Part shown: positions 34,976-43,938 of the stretch, one piece after another
Numbering within the stretch: the first letter of the stretch is position 1
How the letters are laid out: every line of letters starts with the position of its first letter
Origin: an uncultured Bradyrhizobium sp.
Lineage (GTDB): Bacteria > Pseudomonadota > Alphaproteobacteria > Rhizobiales > Xanthobacteraceae
Length of the DNA stretch: 64,000 nt
NCBI RefSeq assembly: GCF_936943645.1
Contig: NZ_CAKZJO010000049.1
Coordinates: 62,001 to 126,000, forward strand
Direction of reading: 5' to 3'
Position numbers and translations under genes: made by a program
Notes under the pieces: model-generated
What the model saw: the letters and a program-made list of their open reading frames with translations, nothing else
The model's database searches: none
Told to the model about the DNA's origin: nothing

Positions 34976-35377
34976 CTACGTCATGCTACCGGGCATAAAG
35001 CAGCGGATGGTGACGCCCATGTAGCCGTAGATCGGCCACACCATGGTGCGCCCCACCCGGTTCGGCTCGGAGATCACGGCCTCGTCGGGGACCTCGACCC
35101 AAACGATCTCCTGGGGCTGGCCTTCGAGGCCGGTAGCATAGCGCGGCAGGCGGACACGATAGTGCCCGTCCTTGCTGTCCCAGTCCGCGTCCGAGAGCGC
35201 CGAACCGTCCGCATCGGAGCAGCACGGCCCCTTGCCGCTGCGCAGGCCGTCAAACCAGGCCTTCAGATCCGCATTGGTGTTGGCGAACTGGCCACGGTCG
35301 CGCGCGTGGCCGAAGGACGCTGCGAGCGCAACCAAGACCAGCGCGCCTGCCAGGCTGGTCGCACCTCGCCAGCGCAT
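34976..35377 (-). CDS. Exported hypothetical protein with conserved cysteine pair
   Basis: 133 residues from ATG 35377 (MRWRGATSLAG), signal peptide to GHA-RDR. Mature chain: AWFDGLRSGKGPCCSDADGSALSDADWDSKDGHYRV, then WVEVPDEAVISEPNRVGRTMVWPIYGY and a late CF pair. Resembles a conserved proteobacterial family of unknown function with the GPCC-D signature. No ribosome site is obvious, so the start is uncertain. Confidence 0.72.
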   Translation of the reverse strand: MRWRGATSLAGALVLVALAASFGHARDRGQFANTNADLKAWFDGLRSGKGPCCSDADGSALSDADWDSKDGHYRVRLPRYATGLEGQPQEIVWVEVPDEAVISEPNRVGRTMVWPIYGYMGVTIRCFMPGSMT

Positions 35378-35730
35378 TGCGCTGCCGGAGCACCGTCGTT
35401 CGCTCTTGCAATTGGTGGGACGCGCACTGTTTAGACACGGCTCATCGCCGCCGGAATCGATCCAGTCGCTCATCGTCTTGCTCCAGCACCCCGCGGCCAG
35501 TGCATCAGTTGTTATGCATGTCTCGGGCCGATCCCGATTCGCAGGCGATCGGCCTCGCCGCATCATCAGGCCGTCACAAGAGCCCATGCACAAGTCGGGA
35601 CAACTACGGCTCGCCCGGCGACGCCCTGCGGCCGCCCGGCAAACTGCCGCGTTGCGCCGGCGGTTGGGCTTTGGCATAAAAGCCGGACCGGTTACGCCAT
35701 TGGGCGATGGCGGCCGGCCTACGGGACGTT

Positions 35731-36084
35731 ATGAAGAACGGCCTCTATTCGATTCATGTGACCCTGCTCGATGGTCGAGTCGGCAAGGGCAGCGGCGTGA
35801 TCCTTTTTCGCGACGGCAAGATTCTTGGCGGCGACGCCTACCTCTATTACACCGGCAGCTACGTGGTGAAGGACAGCACCACCTTCAAAGGCGAAGTGCT
35901 GGTGCAGCGGCACACCTCACCGCGGGGCGACGACAATCCGCTGTTCGGCGGCCCTGCTCCGGTCGGTATCGGTGTCAGCGGGACCTACACGGATACGCGC
36001 GCGGAGATGACCGGCACGGCGCTGGTCGGCAAGGCCAGCCTGATCTTCGGCGCCACCCTGCACAAGCTCGCCGAGGCCGACTAG
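35731..36084 (+). CDS. GrlR family protein
   Basis: 117 residues from ATG 35731 (MKNGLYSIHVTLLDG); an in-frame ATG at 35707 is less likely as MKNGLYSI is the usual family start. GrlR-like beta-barrel with GKGSGVILFRDGKILGGDAYLYYTGSY. In enteropathogenic E. coli GrlR represses type III secretion genes by binding GrlA; the role of the numerous rhizobial homologs is not established. Stop adjacent to the stop of the convergent sensor kinase. Confidence 0.85.
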   Translation: MKNGLYSIHVTLLDGRVGKGSGVILFRDGKILGGDAYLYYTGSYVVKDSTTFKGEVLVQRHTSPRGDDNPLFGGPAPVGIGVSGTYTDTRAEMTGTALVGKASLIFGATLHKLAEAD

Positions 36085-38772
36085 CTATTCCGCAGCTTGC
36101 TCGAGCGGCGCCGTGCGCGGCAGGATGATCTGGATGCGCGTGCCGCCGCCCGGTTCGGAATCGAGATCGAGCCGCCCGCCGAGCCGGTTGGTGACGATGC
36201 TGTAGACGATGTGCAGGCCGAGGCCTGTACCGCCCTGATCGCGCCGCGTCGTGAAAAACGGATCGAAGGCACGCCGGCGGACGTCGAGCGACATGCCGCA
36301 GCCATTGTCGGAGAACAGGATCTCGACATTGTCCTTGCCGGACTCGCGCACCTGGATGTCGATCGTCCCCGGCCGGCCGTCCGGGAAGGCGTGCGCCACC
36401 GAATTGAGAAACAGATTGGTCAGCACCTGGCCGTACGGGCCGGGATAGCTGTTCATGGTCAGATCCGGCTGGCACTCGACGTTGAGCGTCAGATTGTGCT
36501 TGCGCAAGCCCGGCCGCAGACTCATCACCACCTGCTCGGTGAGGTCGCCGAGATCGAAGGTGCGCTGGTCAGAGTAGTTGCGGTCGGCCGCGACCTGCTT
36601 GAAGGACTGGATCAACTCGGCGGCGCGGTTGAGGTTGGAGACGAGCTGCGAGGACGCGTCGCGGCTGGTGTTGAGGAAATCGTTGAGCGTGGAGCGACGG
36701 AGCTCGCCACGCTCGACCTCCGAGGTAAACATCGCGGTCTTGCGCTCAAGCGCGGAGGCGACCGTGAGGCTGATGCCGACGGGATTGTTGACCTCGTGCG
36801 CGACGCCGGCAACCAGCCGTCCGAGCGCGGCGAGCTTCTCGGCCTCGATCAGCGAGGCCTGGGTCTCGCGCAGATTGCGCAGCGCGGTCTCGGCGGACTC
36901 CTTCGCCTTGCGCATCTCCTGCTCGCCGCGCTTGCGCTCGCCGATGTCGAGCGCGACGGTGACGATCCGCTCGATCTCGCCCTCGGCATCGAGCAGCGGC
37001 AGCTTGTTGACCAGCCATTGCCGCATGTTGCCGGAGGCGTCCTTGTACTCCTCCTCGTAGAAGCCGAGCCCCTTGCGGAGCTTGAGCACGCGCTTGTCGT
37101 TCTCGTCGGTCTTGGCCGCGCCATAGCGCGACATCAGGTCCGCGGTGGTGCGGCCGAGCGCGTCACCGGGCTCGATGCCGAAGATACCGGCCATGTAGCG
37201 GTTCATCAGCACATAGCGCAGGTCGCGGTCCTTGACGTTGATCACCGCGGGCACGGTGTCGATGACCTGCTGGAGCAGGCGCCGGCCCTCGGCGATGGCG
37301 TCTTCCGCCCGCTTCTGGTCGGTGATATCGCGCAGCGTGCCTTCGTAACGAACGATGTTGCCGGCTTCGTCCCGCACGCCGGTGGCGCTGTCGGACAGCC
37401 ACAGGATGTCGCCGCTGCGCTGGCGCACCTGATACTCGAACTCGCGCACCATGCCGTCACGCGCCATCAGCCGCTGGTATTCGGCGCGCGCCTCGGGATG
37501 GACGTAGATGGTGTGGGCGATGTCGTTGATGCTGTCGATCAGCTGCTGCGGGCTGTCATAGCCCATCATCCGCGCCAGCGCCGGATTGGCGTTGAGGAGA
37601 TCGCCGGCCGGCGTCGTCACATAGATGCCGTCGATCGAGCCTTCGAACAGCTTGCGATAGCTCTCCTCAGCCAGGCGCTGCTCGGTGAGCGCGCGCACCG
37701 CCGCCTCGCGCGCCGTGTCGGCTTCCTCCAGCGCGCGGCGGAACACTTCGGCGGCCCGCGCGATGTCGCCGATCTCGTTGTCGAGGTCGGCCGATGGGAT
37801 CGAGGTGTCCTTCCGGCCCGCCGCGAGTGCGCGGATGGAGCGTGCGATCTGGGCGAGCGGACGGACCGTCCTGCGCACCACGAACAAGGCCGCGCCGATA
37901 CCGATCAGGACGCCGATGCTGCCGAGCACGATGCTCTGCCATCGCGCTTCCGTCAGCGTCCGGGCAAAGTCGCGCGACAGCACGTGGCCGCGCCGGTCGC
38001 TGACTTCGCGCAGCAATTCGGTGACGCGGCCGATCAGCCGGCCTTCGGTCCCCAGCACCTCGCGGTCGATGTCGGCGATCTGCCGCTCGCGGACGGCCAC
38101 GGCCATGATGGCTTCGGCGTAATCGTTCACCGCCGACCTCAAGGAGGCATCGCCGATGTTCAGTGCCCGCATGCTCTGGGCGGCCTGCTCGGCCGCGGAC
38201 GGATTGCGCGCGAGCAACCCCAGCGCGATGCGGCTCTGCGCCTCCGACAGGCGCGAGGCCAGCTCGCGGTCGGCGGCGCCGGCGACGGCCCTGTCGAACT
38301 GGTCGCGCAGCGGCGGCAGGCCGGCGAGCAGCTGGGCGCGGCGGTCGATCAGGGTGGAGATCCGTTCCAGGCCCGTGCGGTAGGTCGCAAGCCGCTCGGT
38401 GACCCCGTCGATCATATCTTGCTGCTCGGGCGCGAGCTCGATGCGGGTCTTCTTCAGGATGTCGCTGAGCGTCGAGGCCGCTTCCCCGACCTGCTTGAAC
38501 TGGATGCCGGCACCGGGATCGGTGACGAAATCGCGCGCGGCGAGGCGCAATTCGTTCATGCGGCGGTCGATGTCCTCGGCGAGGTCACCGACGCTCTGGA
38601 GCCGCTGCAGCTCGGCGAACGTCGTGTCGATGTGCCGGATCGCGATCACGCTCGCGGTGGAGGTGACGATGATCACGGCCAGCACCAACAGGAAGCTGCC
38701 GAAGGTGAGCTGGCCGATGGAGAGCGAGAAGATTCGCTTTTTCTCAGGGATCGGCGTCAATTCGGCGGACAT
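36085..38772 (-). CDS. Hybrid-PAS sensor histidine kinase (orphan)
   Basis: 895 residues. TM about 22-46, periplasmic helical sensor about 47-275 (four-helix-bundle type), TM 279-300, HAMP 301-355, PAS 370-490 and PAS/PAC 495-620, HisKA with phospho-acceptor H659 (LVAGVAHEVNNPVG), HATPase with N-box GQVLTNLFLNSVAHAF, G1 DNGCGM and G2 GGTGLGLHIVYSIV. The HEVNNP box marks the NtrB-like HisKA class. No response regulator is adjacent on either side. The signal is unknown. Confidence 0.93.
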   Translation of the reverse strand: MSAELTPIPEKKRIFSLSIGQLTFGSFLLVLAVIIVTSTASVIAIRHIDTTFAELQRLQSVGDLAEDIDRRMNELRLAARDFVTDPGAGIQFKQVGEAASTLSDILKKTRIELAPEQQDMIDGVTERLATYRTGLERISTLIDRRAQLLAGLPPLRDQFDRAVAGAADRELASRLSEAQSRIALGLLARNPSAAEQAAQSMRALNIGDASLRSAVNDYAEAIMAVAVRERQIADIDREVLGTEGRLIGRVTELLREVSDRRGHVLSRDFARTLTEARWQSIVLGSIGVLIGIGAALFVVRRTVRPLAQIARSIRALAAGRKDTSIPSADLDNEIGDIARAAEVFRRALEEADTAREAAVRALTEQRLAEESYRKLFEGSIDGIYVTTPAGDLLNANPALARMMGYDSPQQLIDSINDIAHTIYVHPEARAEYQRLMARDGMVREFEYQVRQRSGDILWLSDSATGVRDEAGNIVRYEGTLRDITDQKRAEDAIAEGRRLLQQVIDTVPAVINVKDRDLRYVLMNRYMAGIFGIEPGDALGRTTADLMSRYGAAKTDENDKRVLKLRKGLGFYEEEYKDASGNMRQWLVNKLPLLDAEGEIERIVTVALDIGERKRGEQEMRKAKESAETALRNLRETQASLIEAEKLAALGRLVAGVAHEVNNPVGISLTVASALERKTAMFTSEVERGELRRSTLNDFLNTSRDASSQLVSNLNRAAELIQSFKQVAADRNYSDQRTFDLGDLTEQVVMSLRPGLRKHNLTLNVECQPDLTMNSYPGPYGQVLTNLFLNSVAHAFPDGRPGTIDIQVRESGKDNVEILFSDNGCGMSLDVRRRAFDPFFTTRRDQGGTGLGLHIVYSIVTNRLGGRLDLDSEPGGGTRIQIILPRTAPLEQAAE

Positions 38773-38804
38773 TGGTGCGTTTACGGACCCGGGCTACTGG
38801 GGGC

Positions 38805-38823
38805 CCAATATACGACGTATTGG
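38805..38823. promoter_or_regulatory. Inverted repeat CCAATA-N7-TATTGG upstream of the kinase gene
   Basis: Perfect 6-base arms, extended by GGGC/CGCCC outside, about 35 bases before the start codon of the sensor kinase. Could be an operator. Confidence 0.35.
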
Positions 38824-38892
38824 CGCCCGGGGGGAACATGCCCGGGGCGCGGAATATCCTTAATATGGCGGTCCTGGAGCCCCTTCAGCCGC

Positions 38893-39807
38893 CTATGACG
38901 GTTTGACGCTCGGCTGCGGCCGGGCCGGGATCGTCATGGCGGCGACGCCAAGGACGACGCAGGCAAGCCCGATCCAGGCGGTCCGGCTCAGGGTCTCGCC
39001 GAGGAAGGCGACGCTGATGGCAACCCCGATGGGGACGCGCAAATAGGCCTGCGCGGTGGTACCGACCGAGCCCAGGGTCTGGATCAGGCGGAAATAGATC
39101 GCGAATGCCGTGGCCGTCGAGAACACCGCGAGTGCGAGCAGCGCCAGCACGGAACTGAGCGAGGGCGACAGTGTCCAGGGCTGCTCGACCACGAGCGAGG
39201 CCGGGATCAGGACGGCCGCGCCGGCCAGCAGCGAGCCGGCGGCCGGCGCCATGGGATCGAGGCCTTTGAAGCTGCGGCCGAAGATCGCGGCACAGGCGTA
39301 GCAGACGGTGGCGGCGACGATGGCGGCTTCCGCAACGAGGCCGCTGCCGATGTCATGGAAGGCATCGGTGCCGACGATCAGCAGGATGCCGGCCATGCCG
39401 GCGACGACGCCGAACAGCTTTCGCGGGGTCGTCGCCTCGTGGCGGGTGACGATCGCGGTGAGCAGGAAAGTGAAGATCGGCCCGGCCGAGTTGAGGATGG
39501 TGGCGAGCGCGGCGTCGACATGGCGCTCGCCCCAAGCGATCAGCGTCCAGGGGATTACGCTGTTGAGCACGGCCTGGAATGCGAAGCGCTGCCAGGTCGC
39601 CGCATCAGTCGGCATCCTGACGCCCCGCGCCCACATGGCCAACAGCAGCAGCAGGCCGGCAATCGTCGTGCGGGCCGCGATCAGGGTGATCGGCGGAATG
39701 GTGGCGACACCGAGCTTGATGAAGGCGTAGGAGCCGCCCCAGAGCGTTGCGAGCGCGACCAGCAGCGCCAGCTCGCCAGCGATGTTGGTGTCCTGCCTTG
39801 TGTCCAT
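38893..39807 (-). CDS. EamA/DMT family transporter
   Basis: 304 residues, ten hydrophobic segments. Opening LALLVALATLWGGSYAFIKLGV and the first-repeat closure SAGPIFTFLLTAIVTR; second EamA repeat with VFSTATAFAIYFRLIQTLG and VGTTAQAYLRVPIGVAISVAFLGE. Inner membrane export of small metabolites; no specific substrate. 115 bases upstream of the kinase gene, likely a separate unit. Confidence 0.93.
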   Translation of the reverse strand: MDTRQDTNIAGELALLVALATLWGGSYAFIKLGVATIPPITLIAARTTIAGLLLLLAMWARGVRMPTDAATWQRFAFQAVLNSVIPWTLIAWGERHVDAALATILNSAGPIFTFLLTAIVTRHEATTPRKLFGVVAGMAGILLIVGTDAFHDIGSGLVAEAAIVAATVCYACAAIFGRSFKGLDPMAPAAGSLLAGAAVLIPASLVVEQPWTLSPSLSSVLALLALAVFSTATAFAIYFRLIQTLGSVGTTAQAYLRVPIGVAISVAFLGETLSRTAWIGLACVVLGVAAMTIPARPQPSVKPS

Positions 39808-39884
39808 CGCCCGCTCCGTCCTTCACGATGGACGGAACCTAGCGCGACCCCAGGCCTCGATACTTCGCCCAGCGTCGAAGTGTT

Positions 39885-40700
39885 CTAGCCGACTGCGCCG
39901 ACCTCGAACACCTCTCCGTCATAACCGGCTTCGCGGGGGATGCGGAGCTGGCGGCCGGTTTCGGTCTTGGTCATGACCGGCATCACCGTGACGATCGACA
40001 GGCCCCTGGCGTGCTCCAGCGCGTCTTTGACGCTGCCCTGCTTGGCGAGGCGGATCAGATTGCGCGTGGTCGGGAACGGCAGCTTGAAACGGCCGCTCTC
40101 GCCGCCCTCGACCGCCTCGCGCGCCGAGAGCCAGATCGAATCGGTGGACTCGCGGCCGTCATGGGCGCCGAGCTGGTCGGGCGGTGCGGCCGCAAGGAAG
40201 AACCAGGTGTCGAAGCGTTTGGGCATCCCCTCCGGCGTGATCCAGTGCGCATACGGCACCAGCGTGTCGAGCGCGAGCTGGAGGCCGTTGTCCTCGAGGA
40301 TCTTCAGGAAGCTGATTTTGTGCTCGTTGAGCGCAACGCGATGCGCGTCCGCGATCTCGCCGGCACGCCTGGCATCAACAGCCGTGCCCGTCCCCTTCGC
40401 GCGCGCCAGCAGGATGCCGCTCTCTTCGAAGGTCTCTCGGATCGCGGCAATGCGAAAGCCGCGATCGGATTCGCTCAAGGCTTCACCGCCCGAATACAAA
40501 TCGGCACGGGCGACGATCTCCTTGTCGCCGGCATCGACGCTGCCGCCGGGAAACACCAGCGCGCCCGAGTTGAACTCGATCTGATGATGGCGGACCATCA
40601 TGAAGATCTCGACTTCGCCGCGGTCCCGGCCGTCGGCCTGCGCGCCGTCGCGCAGCAGGAGGATCGTCGAGGCCGGGCGTGATGCTGATGTCTCGGCCAT
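39885..40700 (-). CDS. NUDIX hydrolase, NUDT19-like
   Basis: 271 residues. The Nudix box is split by an insertion: GALVFPGGSVDAGD, then about 30 residues, then AIRETFEESGILL (catalytic RExxEExG). This split box occurs in the NUDT7/NUDT19 CoA-diphosphatase-like group, so hydrolysis of CoA or acyl-CoA is a plausible role that would fit the acyl-CoA operon next to it. 4 bases after the stop of the DHDPS-like gene's neighbour direction (same strand), so probably co-transcribed. Confidence 0.86.
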   Translation of the reverse strand: MAETSASRPASTILLLRDGAQADGRDRGEVEIFMMVRHHQIEFNSGALVFPGGSVDAGDKEIVARADLYSGGEALSESDRGFRIAAIRETFEESGILLARAKGTGTAVDARRAGEIADAHRVALNEHKISFLKILEDNGLQLALDTLVPYAHWITPEGMPKRFDTWFFLAAAPPDQLGAHDGRESTDSIWLSAREAVEGGESGRFKLPFPTTRNLIRLAKQGSVKDALEHARGLSIVTVMPVMTKTETGRQLRIPREAGYDGEVFEVGAVG

Positions 40701-40704
40701 GCGA

Positions 40705-41658
40705 CTAACCCGCGGCGCTGGATTGCGGGCCGAGATTGGCGCGCTTGTCGAAACGGGCGACGCGCGACAGCAGGTACTCGACCTCCGCCTTCGCCGTCGC
40801 CGTGATGGTCGCGCCGGGCTTGCGCTGCGCGCTGGAGGCGATGATGCCGCGCTTCTGCAGCACGTATTTGCGGATGGTGAGGCCGACGCCGGGCTGCTGC
40901 TCGTAGCGGATCAGCGGCAGATGGGCGTCGAACAGGTCGTGCGCGGCATCGCGCTTGCCGGCCTTGGAGAGGTTGACGACGTCGATCAGGAGCTCGGGGA
41001 AGGCATAGCCGGTCATGGCGCCGTCGGCGCCGCGCTCCATCTCGAAGTCCAGGAACGTGCCGCCGTTGCCGCACAGGATCGAGAGCGGACGGAGCGAGCC
41101 GTCCTTCTGGAAGCCGCGCAGCGTCGTGATCTTCTCCAGGCCCGGCCAGTCCTCGTGCTTGAGCATCACGCAGTTCGGATTGTCCATGACGATCTTGCGG
41201 ATCACGGCCGGGGTGAACACCACCGAGAGCGTCAACGGGTAGTCCTGCAGCACCCAGGGAACGTCGGGCCCGATGGCCTCGGCCGCCTGCTTGAAATAGC
41301 CGATGATCTGGTCGTCGGTGCGCAAGGATGGCGGCGGCGCGATCATGACGCCGGCCGCCCCCGCATCCATCGAGGCCTTGGCCAGCGAGCGCATGGTGGC
41401 AAAGCCCGGCGCGGAGACGCCGACGATCACCTGCATCTTCTTCGCGCGCTTGATGAAGCGCACCGCGACCTGCTCGGCCTCGACCGCATCGAGCTTGGGG
41501 GCTTCACCGAGGATGCCGAGCACCGTGACGCCGTCGCAGCCGACCTCCTCGTAGAAATCGGTCAGGCGGTCGATCGAGCGCTCGTCGATCCGGCCGTCGT
41601 CATGGAACGGCGTCGGCGCGATTGCGAAGGTGCCCTTGGCGTCGGCGGTGAGTTTCAT
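40705..41658 (-). CDS. Dihydrodipicolinate synthase family aldolase
   Basis: 317 residues, ATG 41658 (MKLTADAKG). DapA-type TIM barrel: TPFHDDGRIDERSIDRLTDFYEEVGCDGVTVLG and Schiff-base Lys in CVMLKHEDWPG, with QDYP (Tyr) upstream. The residues differ from true DapA, so it is likely a catabolic pyruvate or keto-acid aldolase or dehydratase. Between the SDR and NUDIX genes, same strand; only 4 bases to the NUDIX gene. Confidence 0.87.
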   Translation of the reverse strand: MKLTADAKGTFAIAPTPFHDDGRIDERSIDRLTDFYEEVGCDGVTVLGILGEAPKLDAVEAEQVAVRFIKRAKKMQVIVGVSAPGFATMRSLAKASMDAGAAGVMIAPPPSLRTDDQIIGYFKQAAEAIGPDVPWVLQDYPLTLSVVFTPAVIRKIVMDNPNCVMLKHEDWPGLEKITTLRGFQKDGSLRPLSILCGNGGTFLDFEMERGADGAMTGYAFPELLIDVVNLSKAGKRDAAHDLFDAHLPLIRYEQQPGVGLTIRKYVLQKRGIIASSAQRKPGATITATAKAEVEYLLSRVARFDKRANLGPQSSAAG

Positions 41659-41683
41659 CGTGGTCTCTGTCCTATCAATTGTC

Positions 41684-41782
41684 GTCATTCCGGGATGGCC
41701 CGAAGGGACAGGCCCGGAATCCATAACCACAAGCCGGGGTTATGGATTCCGGGCTCGCGACTTCGTCGCGCCCCGGAATGAC
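41684..41782. repeat. Dispersed palindromic repeat, family C long form
   Basis: Ends GTCATTCCGGG... and ...CCCCGGAATGAC, with an inner inverted pair around the duplicated TTATGGATTCCGGGC. Shorter relative at 24121-24164. Lies between the SDR stop and the DHDPS-like start. Confidence 0.8.
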
Positions 41783-41789
41783 AGTGTGG

Positions 41790-42668
41790 CTAAAACCTCC
41801 GCGCCCCCATCTTGATCTGCTCCTCGGAGAAGAAGATCTCCTTGGCGTGATCGACGACGTCCTGGGCCTTCCAGCCCGAGTGCGGCGGTTTCCAGCCTTC
41901 CATTTCCATCATCCGCATTTCGCGCACGCCGCGGGGCCCGGACACGCCCAGCACCTTGCCGGTCTGGTCGCCCGACAAGTCGCTGACCATGTATAGCACG
42001 GCCGGTGCGATGCCGTCCGGCCCCAGCGCCGCGCCGGGGTTCTCCTTATAGCGGGGCAGGTCTGCGGTCATGCGGGTCAGGGCGCCCGGGGCCAGGGTCC
42101 AGATCCGGATGTTGTACTTGCGGCCCTCGATGGCCAGCACGTTGGACAGGCCCCAGATGCCGCCCTTGGCCGCGCCGTAATTGGTCTGGCCAAAATTGCC
42201 GATCAGGCCTGATGTCGAGGAGGTGTTGACGATGACGCCGCCGCCATTTTCCCGCATCCAGCGAAACACCGGCATGGTGCAACAAAAGGTGCCCTTCAGG
42301 TGGACCTTGATGACCTTGTCCCAGTCGGACTCGGAGGCCTTGTGAAAGGTCTGGTCGCGCAAGATCCCGGCGTTGTTGACCAGGATGTCGGCTCGGCCGA
42401 AATGCTTGATGGCATCGTCGAACACAGACTGGCCGCCCTCCATGGTGGAGATGTCGGCACCGTTGGCGACCGCCCTGCCGCCCTCGGCCTTGATCGCGTC
42501 CACGACCTGCTGGGCCATCGATTTGTCGGCGCCGGAACCGTCGCGGGGGCCACCGAGATCGTTGACGACAACCGCGGCCCCTTCCCGCGCAAACAGCCTT
42601 GCATAGGCCTCACCGAGTCCCCCGCCCGCCCCGGTGATCAGCGCAACCTTGCCGTCGAGTAATCCCAT
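41790..42668 (-). CDS. SDR, peroxisomal Mfe2-like (3R)-hydroxyacyl-CoA dehydrogenase type
   Basis: 292 residues. Complete active site: TGAGGGLG (12-19), NNAG (98-101), Ser near 150 in NTSSTSG, Y164 and K168 in NYGAAKGG. The opening GLLDGKVALITGAGGGLGEAYARLFAREGAAVVVNDLGG and the SAGPRGVREM-like tail match the multifunctional enzyme 2 group, which oxidises 3R-hydroxyacyl-CoA in beta-oxidation. Fits with the MaoC hydratase and thiolase genes in the same direction. Confidence 0.92.
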   Translation of the reverse strand: MGLLDGKVALITGAGGGLGEAYARLFAREGAAVVVNDLGGPRDGSGADKSMAQQVVDAIKAEGGRAVANGADISTMEGGQSVFDDAIKHFGRADILVNNAGILRDQTFHKASESDWDKVIKVHLKGTFCCTMPVFRWMRENGGGVIVNTSSTSGLIGNFGQTNYGAAKGGIWGLSNVLAIEGRKYNIRIWTLAPGALTRMTADLPRYKENPGAALGPDGIAPAVLYMVSDLSGDQTGKVLGVSGPRGVREMRMMEMEGWKPPHSGWKAQDVVDHAKEIFFSEEQIKMGARRF

Positions 42669-42695
42669 GGTGGCTTCTCCCTGTTTGTTGTTTTT

Positions 42696-42830
42696 CTCTC
42701 GTGTCCCGGACGCGATGCAGCGTGAAACGCTGCGTCGCAGAGCCGGGACCCAGATCTTTCTTCGCCTGGGTTTTCCGGGCCCCGGCTCAGCGGCGCATCA
42801 CTGCGTGCTGCGCCGCGTCCGGGGCACGAG
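42696..42830. repeat. Dispersed palindromic repeat, family B
   Basis: Begins CTCTCGTGTCCCGGACGCG and ends GGGGCACGAGG; second copy of the element at 20311-20458. Fills the gap between the SDR and MaoC genes. Confidence 0.78.
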
Positions 42831-42836
42831 GCCTTC

Positions 42837-43697
42837 CTAACCCAGCACCGTCTTGCCGTTCTTGATCACGGTGACGCCTCGCGACTTCACCTTGGCTTCG
42901 AACGAGATCGTGTTGCCGTCCTTCCAAAGGTCCATGGTCACGGTCTCGCCGGGATACACCGGCGAAGAGAACCGCGCGACGTGCTGGCGGAAGGCGCTGG
43001 CGTCGTAATCGGCGTAGGTCTGCAGCACGCCGCGGCAGGTGATGCCGTAGGTGCACATGCCGTGCAGGATCGGACGCGGGAAGCCGGCCTTCTTGGCGAA
43101 CTCGGGATCGGAGTGCAGCGGGTTGCGATCGCCGCAGAGCCGATAGACCAGCGCCTGGTCCGGGCGCGTGACGATGTCGATGGTCTTGTCGGGGCTGCGC
43201 GAGGGGATCTTGTGCGGATCGGGCTGGGTCAGGTTCGGCCCGCCGAAGCCGCCGTCGCCGCGGGCGAAGCGCGAGGCGACCAGCGTTGCCAGCTTCTCGC
43301 CCTTCTCGTTCTTCAGCACGGTCTGGTGGGCGATCACGACGCCCTTGTCCTTGCCCTTGTCGTAGACCTCGACGACGGAGGAATCGGCGGTGATGTTCGC
43401 AGCCACCGGCAGCGGCTGGTGGAAGGTGATGTCGCGCTCTCCGTCCACCACCATGACGCGATTGAGGTTCATCTCGCCCGGCCCCGAGCCCCAAGCGGCG
43501 ACGGACGCAAAGGTCGGCACCACCTTCAGCGGCCGCGGCGTGAACGTGCCCTCGTTGACGAAGGCGAGCTCGTTCTCGTCCATCGGATCGGCGCCGAGGC
43601 CGATGCCGTAGGCATAGAGCATCACCTCGCGATCGGTGTAGGCGTATTTCTGGCCGAGGTTCTTGAGGGCTTTGAGCTCTTCGTATCTGGCGGACAT
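42837..43697 (-). CDS. MaoC-like (R)-specific 2-enoyl-CoA hydratase
   Basis: 286 residues from ATG 43697 (MSARYEELKAL); ATG at 43721 is alternative. N-terminal hot-dog-like region and C-terminal hydratase 2 motif with catalytic Asp/His: RLCGDRNPLHSDPEFAKKAGFPRPILHGMCTYG. Converts trans-2-enoyl-CoA to (3R)-hydroxyacyl-CoA, the substrate of the downstream SDR. Same strand as thiolase and DUF35; a repeat-filled gap of 140 bases separates it from the SDR start. Confidence 0.92.
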   Translation of the reverse strand: MSARYEELKALKNLGQKYAYTDREVMLYAYGIGLGADPMDENELAFVNEGTFTPRPLKVVPTFASVAAWGSGPGEMNLNRVMVVDGERDITFHQPLPVAANITADSSVVEVYDKGKDKGVVIAHQTVLKNEKGEKLATLVASRFARGDGGFGGPNLTQPDPHKIPSRSPDKTIDIVTRPDQALVYRLCGDRNPLHSDPEFAKKAGFPRPILHGMCTYGITCRGVLQTYADYDASAFRQHVARFSSPVYPGETVTMDLWKDGNTISFEAKVKSRGVTVIKNGKTVLG

Positions 43698-43750
43698 TTT
43701 GCTTGTGTTCCTCTCCGGCATTTTCTCAGCGAGCGCCGGCGCTCGTTAAT

Positions 43751-43930
43751 GTGCCCTCTCCCCTTGTGGGAGAGGGCTACTCCGCCGGAGCAACAAACTC
43801 GTTTTGGGTGAGGGGTTGCTTCCGCACGGAGAGTCTTTCCGTGGAGAGCAACCCCTCATCCGGCGCTTCGCGCCACCTTCTCCCACATCCGCCTTCGCCA
43901 AAGGCTTCGGCGGACATGAGGGGGAAGGAA
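43751..43930. repeat. Dispersed intergenic repeat with CCCTCTCCC hairpins
   Basis: Contains the perfect hairpin GCCCTCTCCC-CTTGT-GGGAGAGGGC (43753-43777) and a second nested region with AACCCCTCATC, GGCGCTTCGCGCC and CCGCCTTCGCCAAAGGCTTCGGCGG. This composite occurs in many Bradyrhizobium intergenic regions (recall, not searched). Lies between MaoC and DUF35. Confidence 0.72.
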
Positions 43931-43938
43931 GAAAGCAA

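Noticed and set aside
36097..38898. A 933-codon plus-strand open frame opposite the sensor kinase
   Set aside because: Same antisense effect; the minus strand encodes a complete HAMP-PAS-HisKA-HATPase protein.
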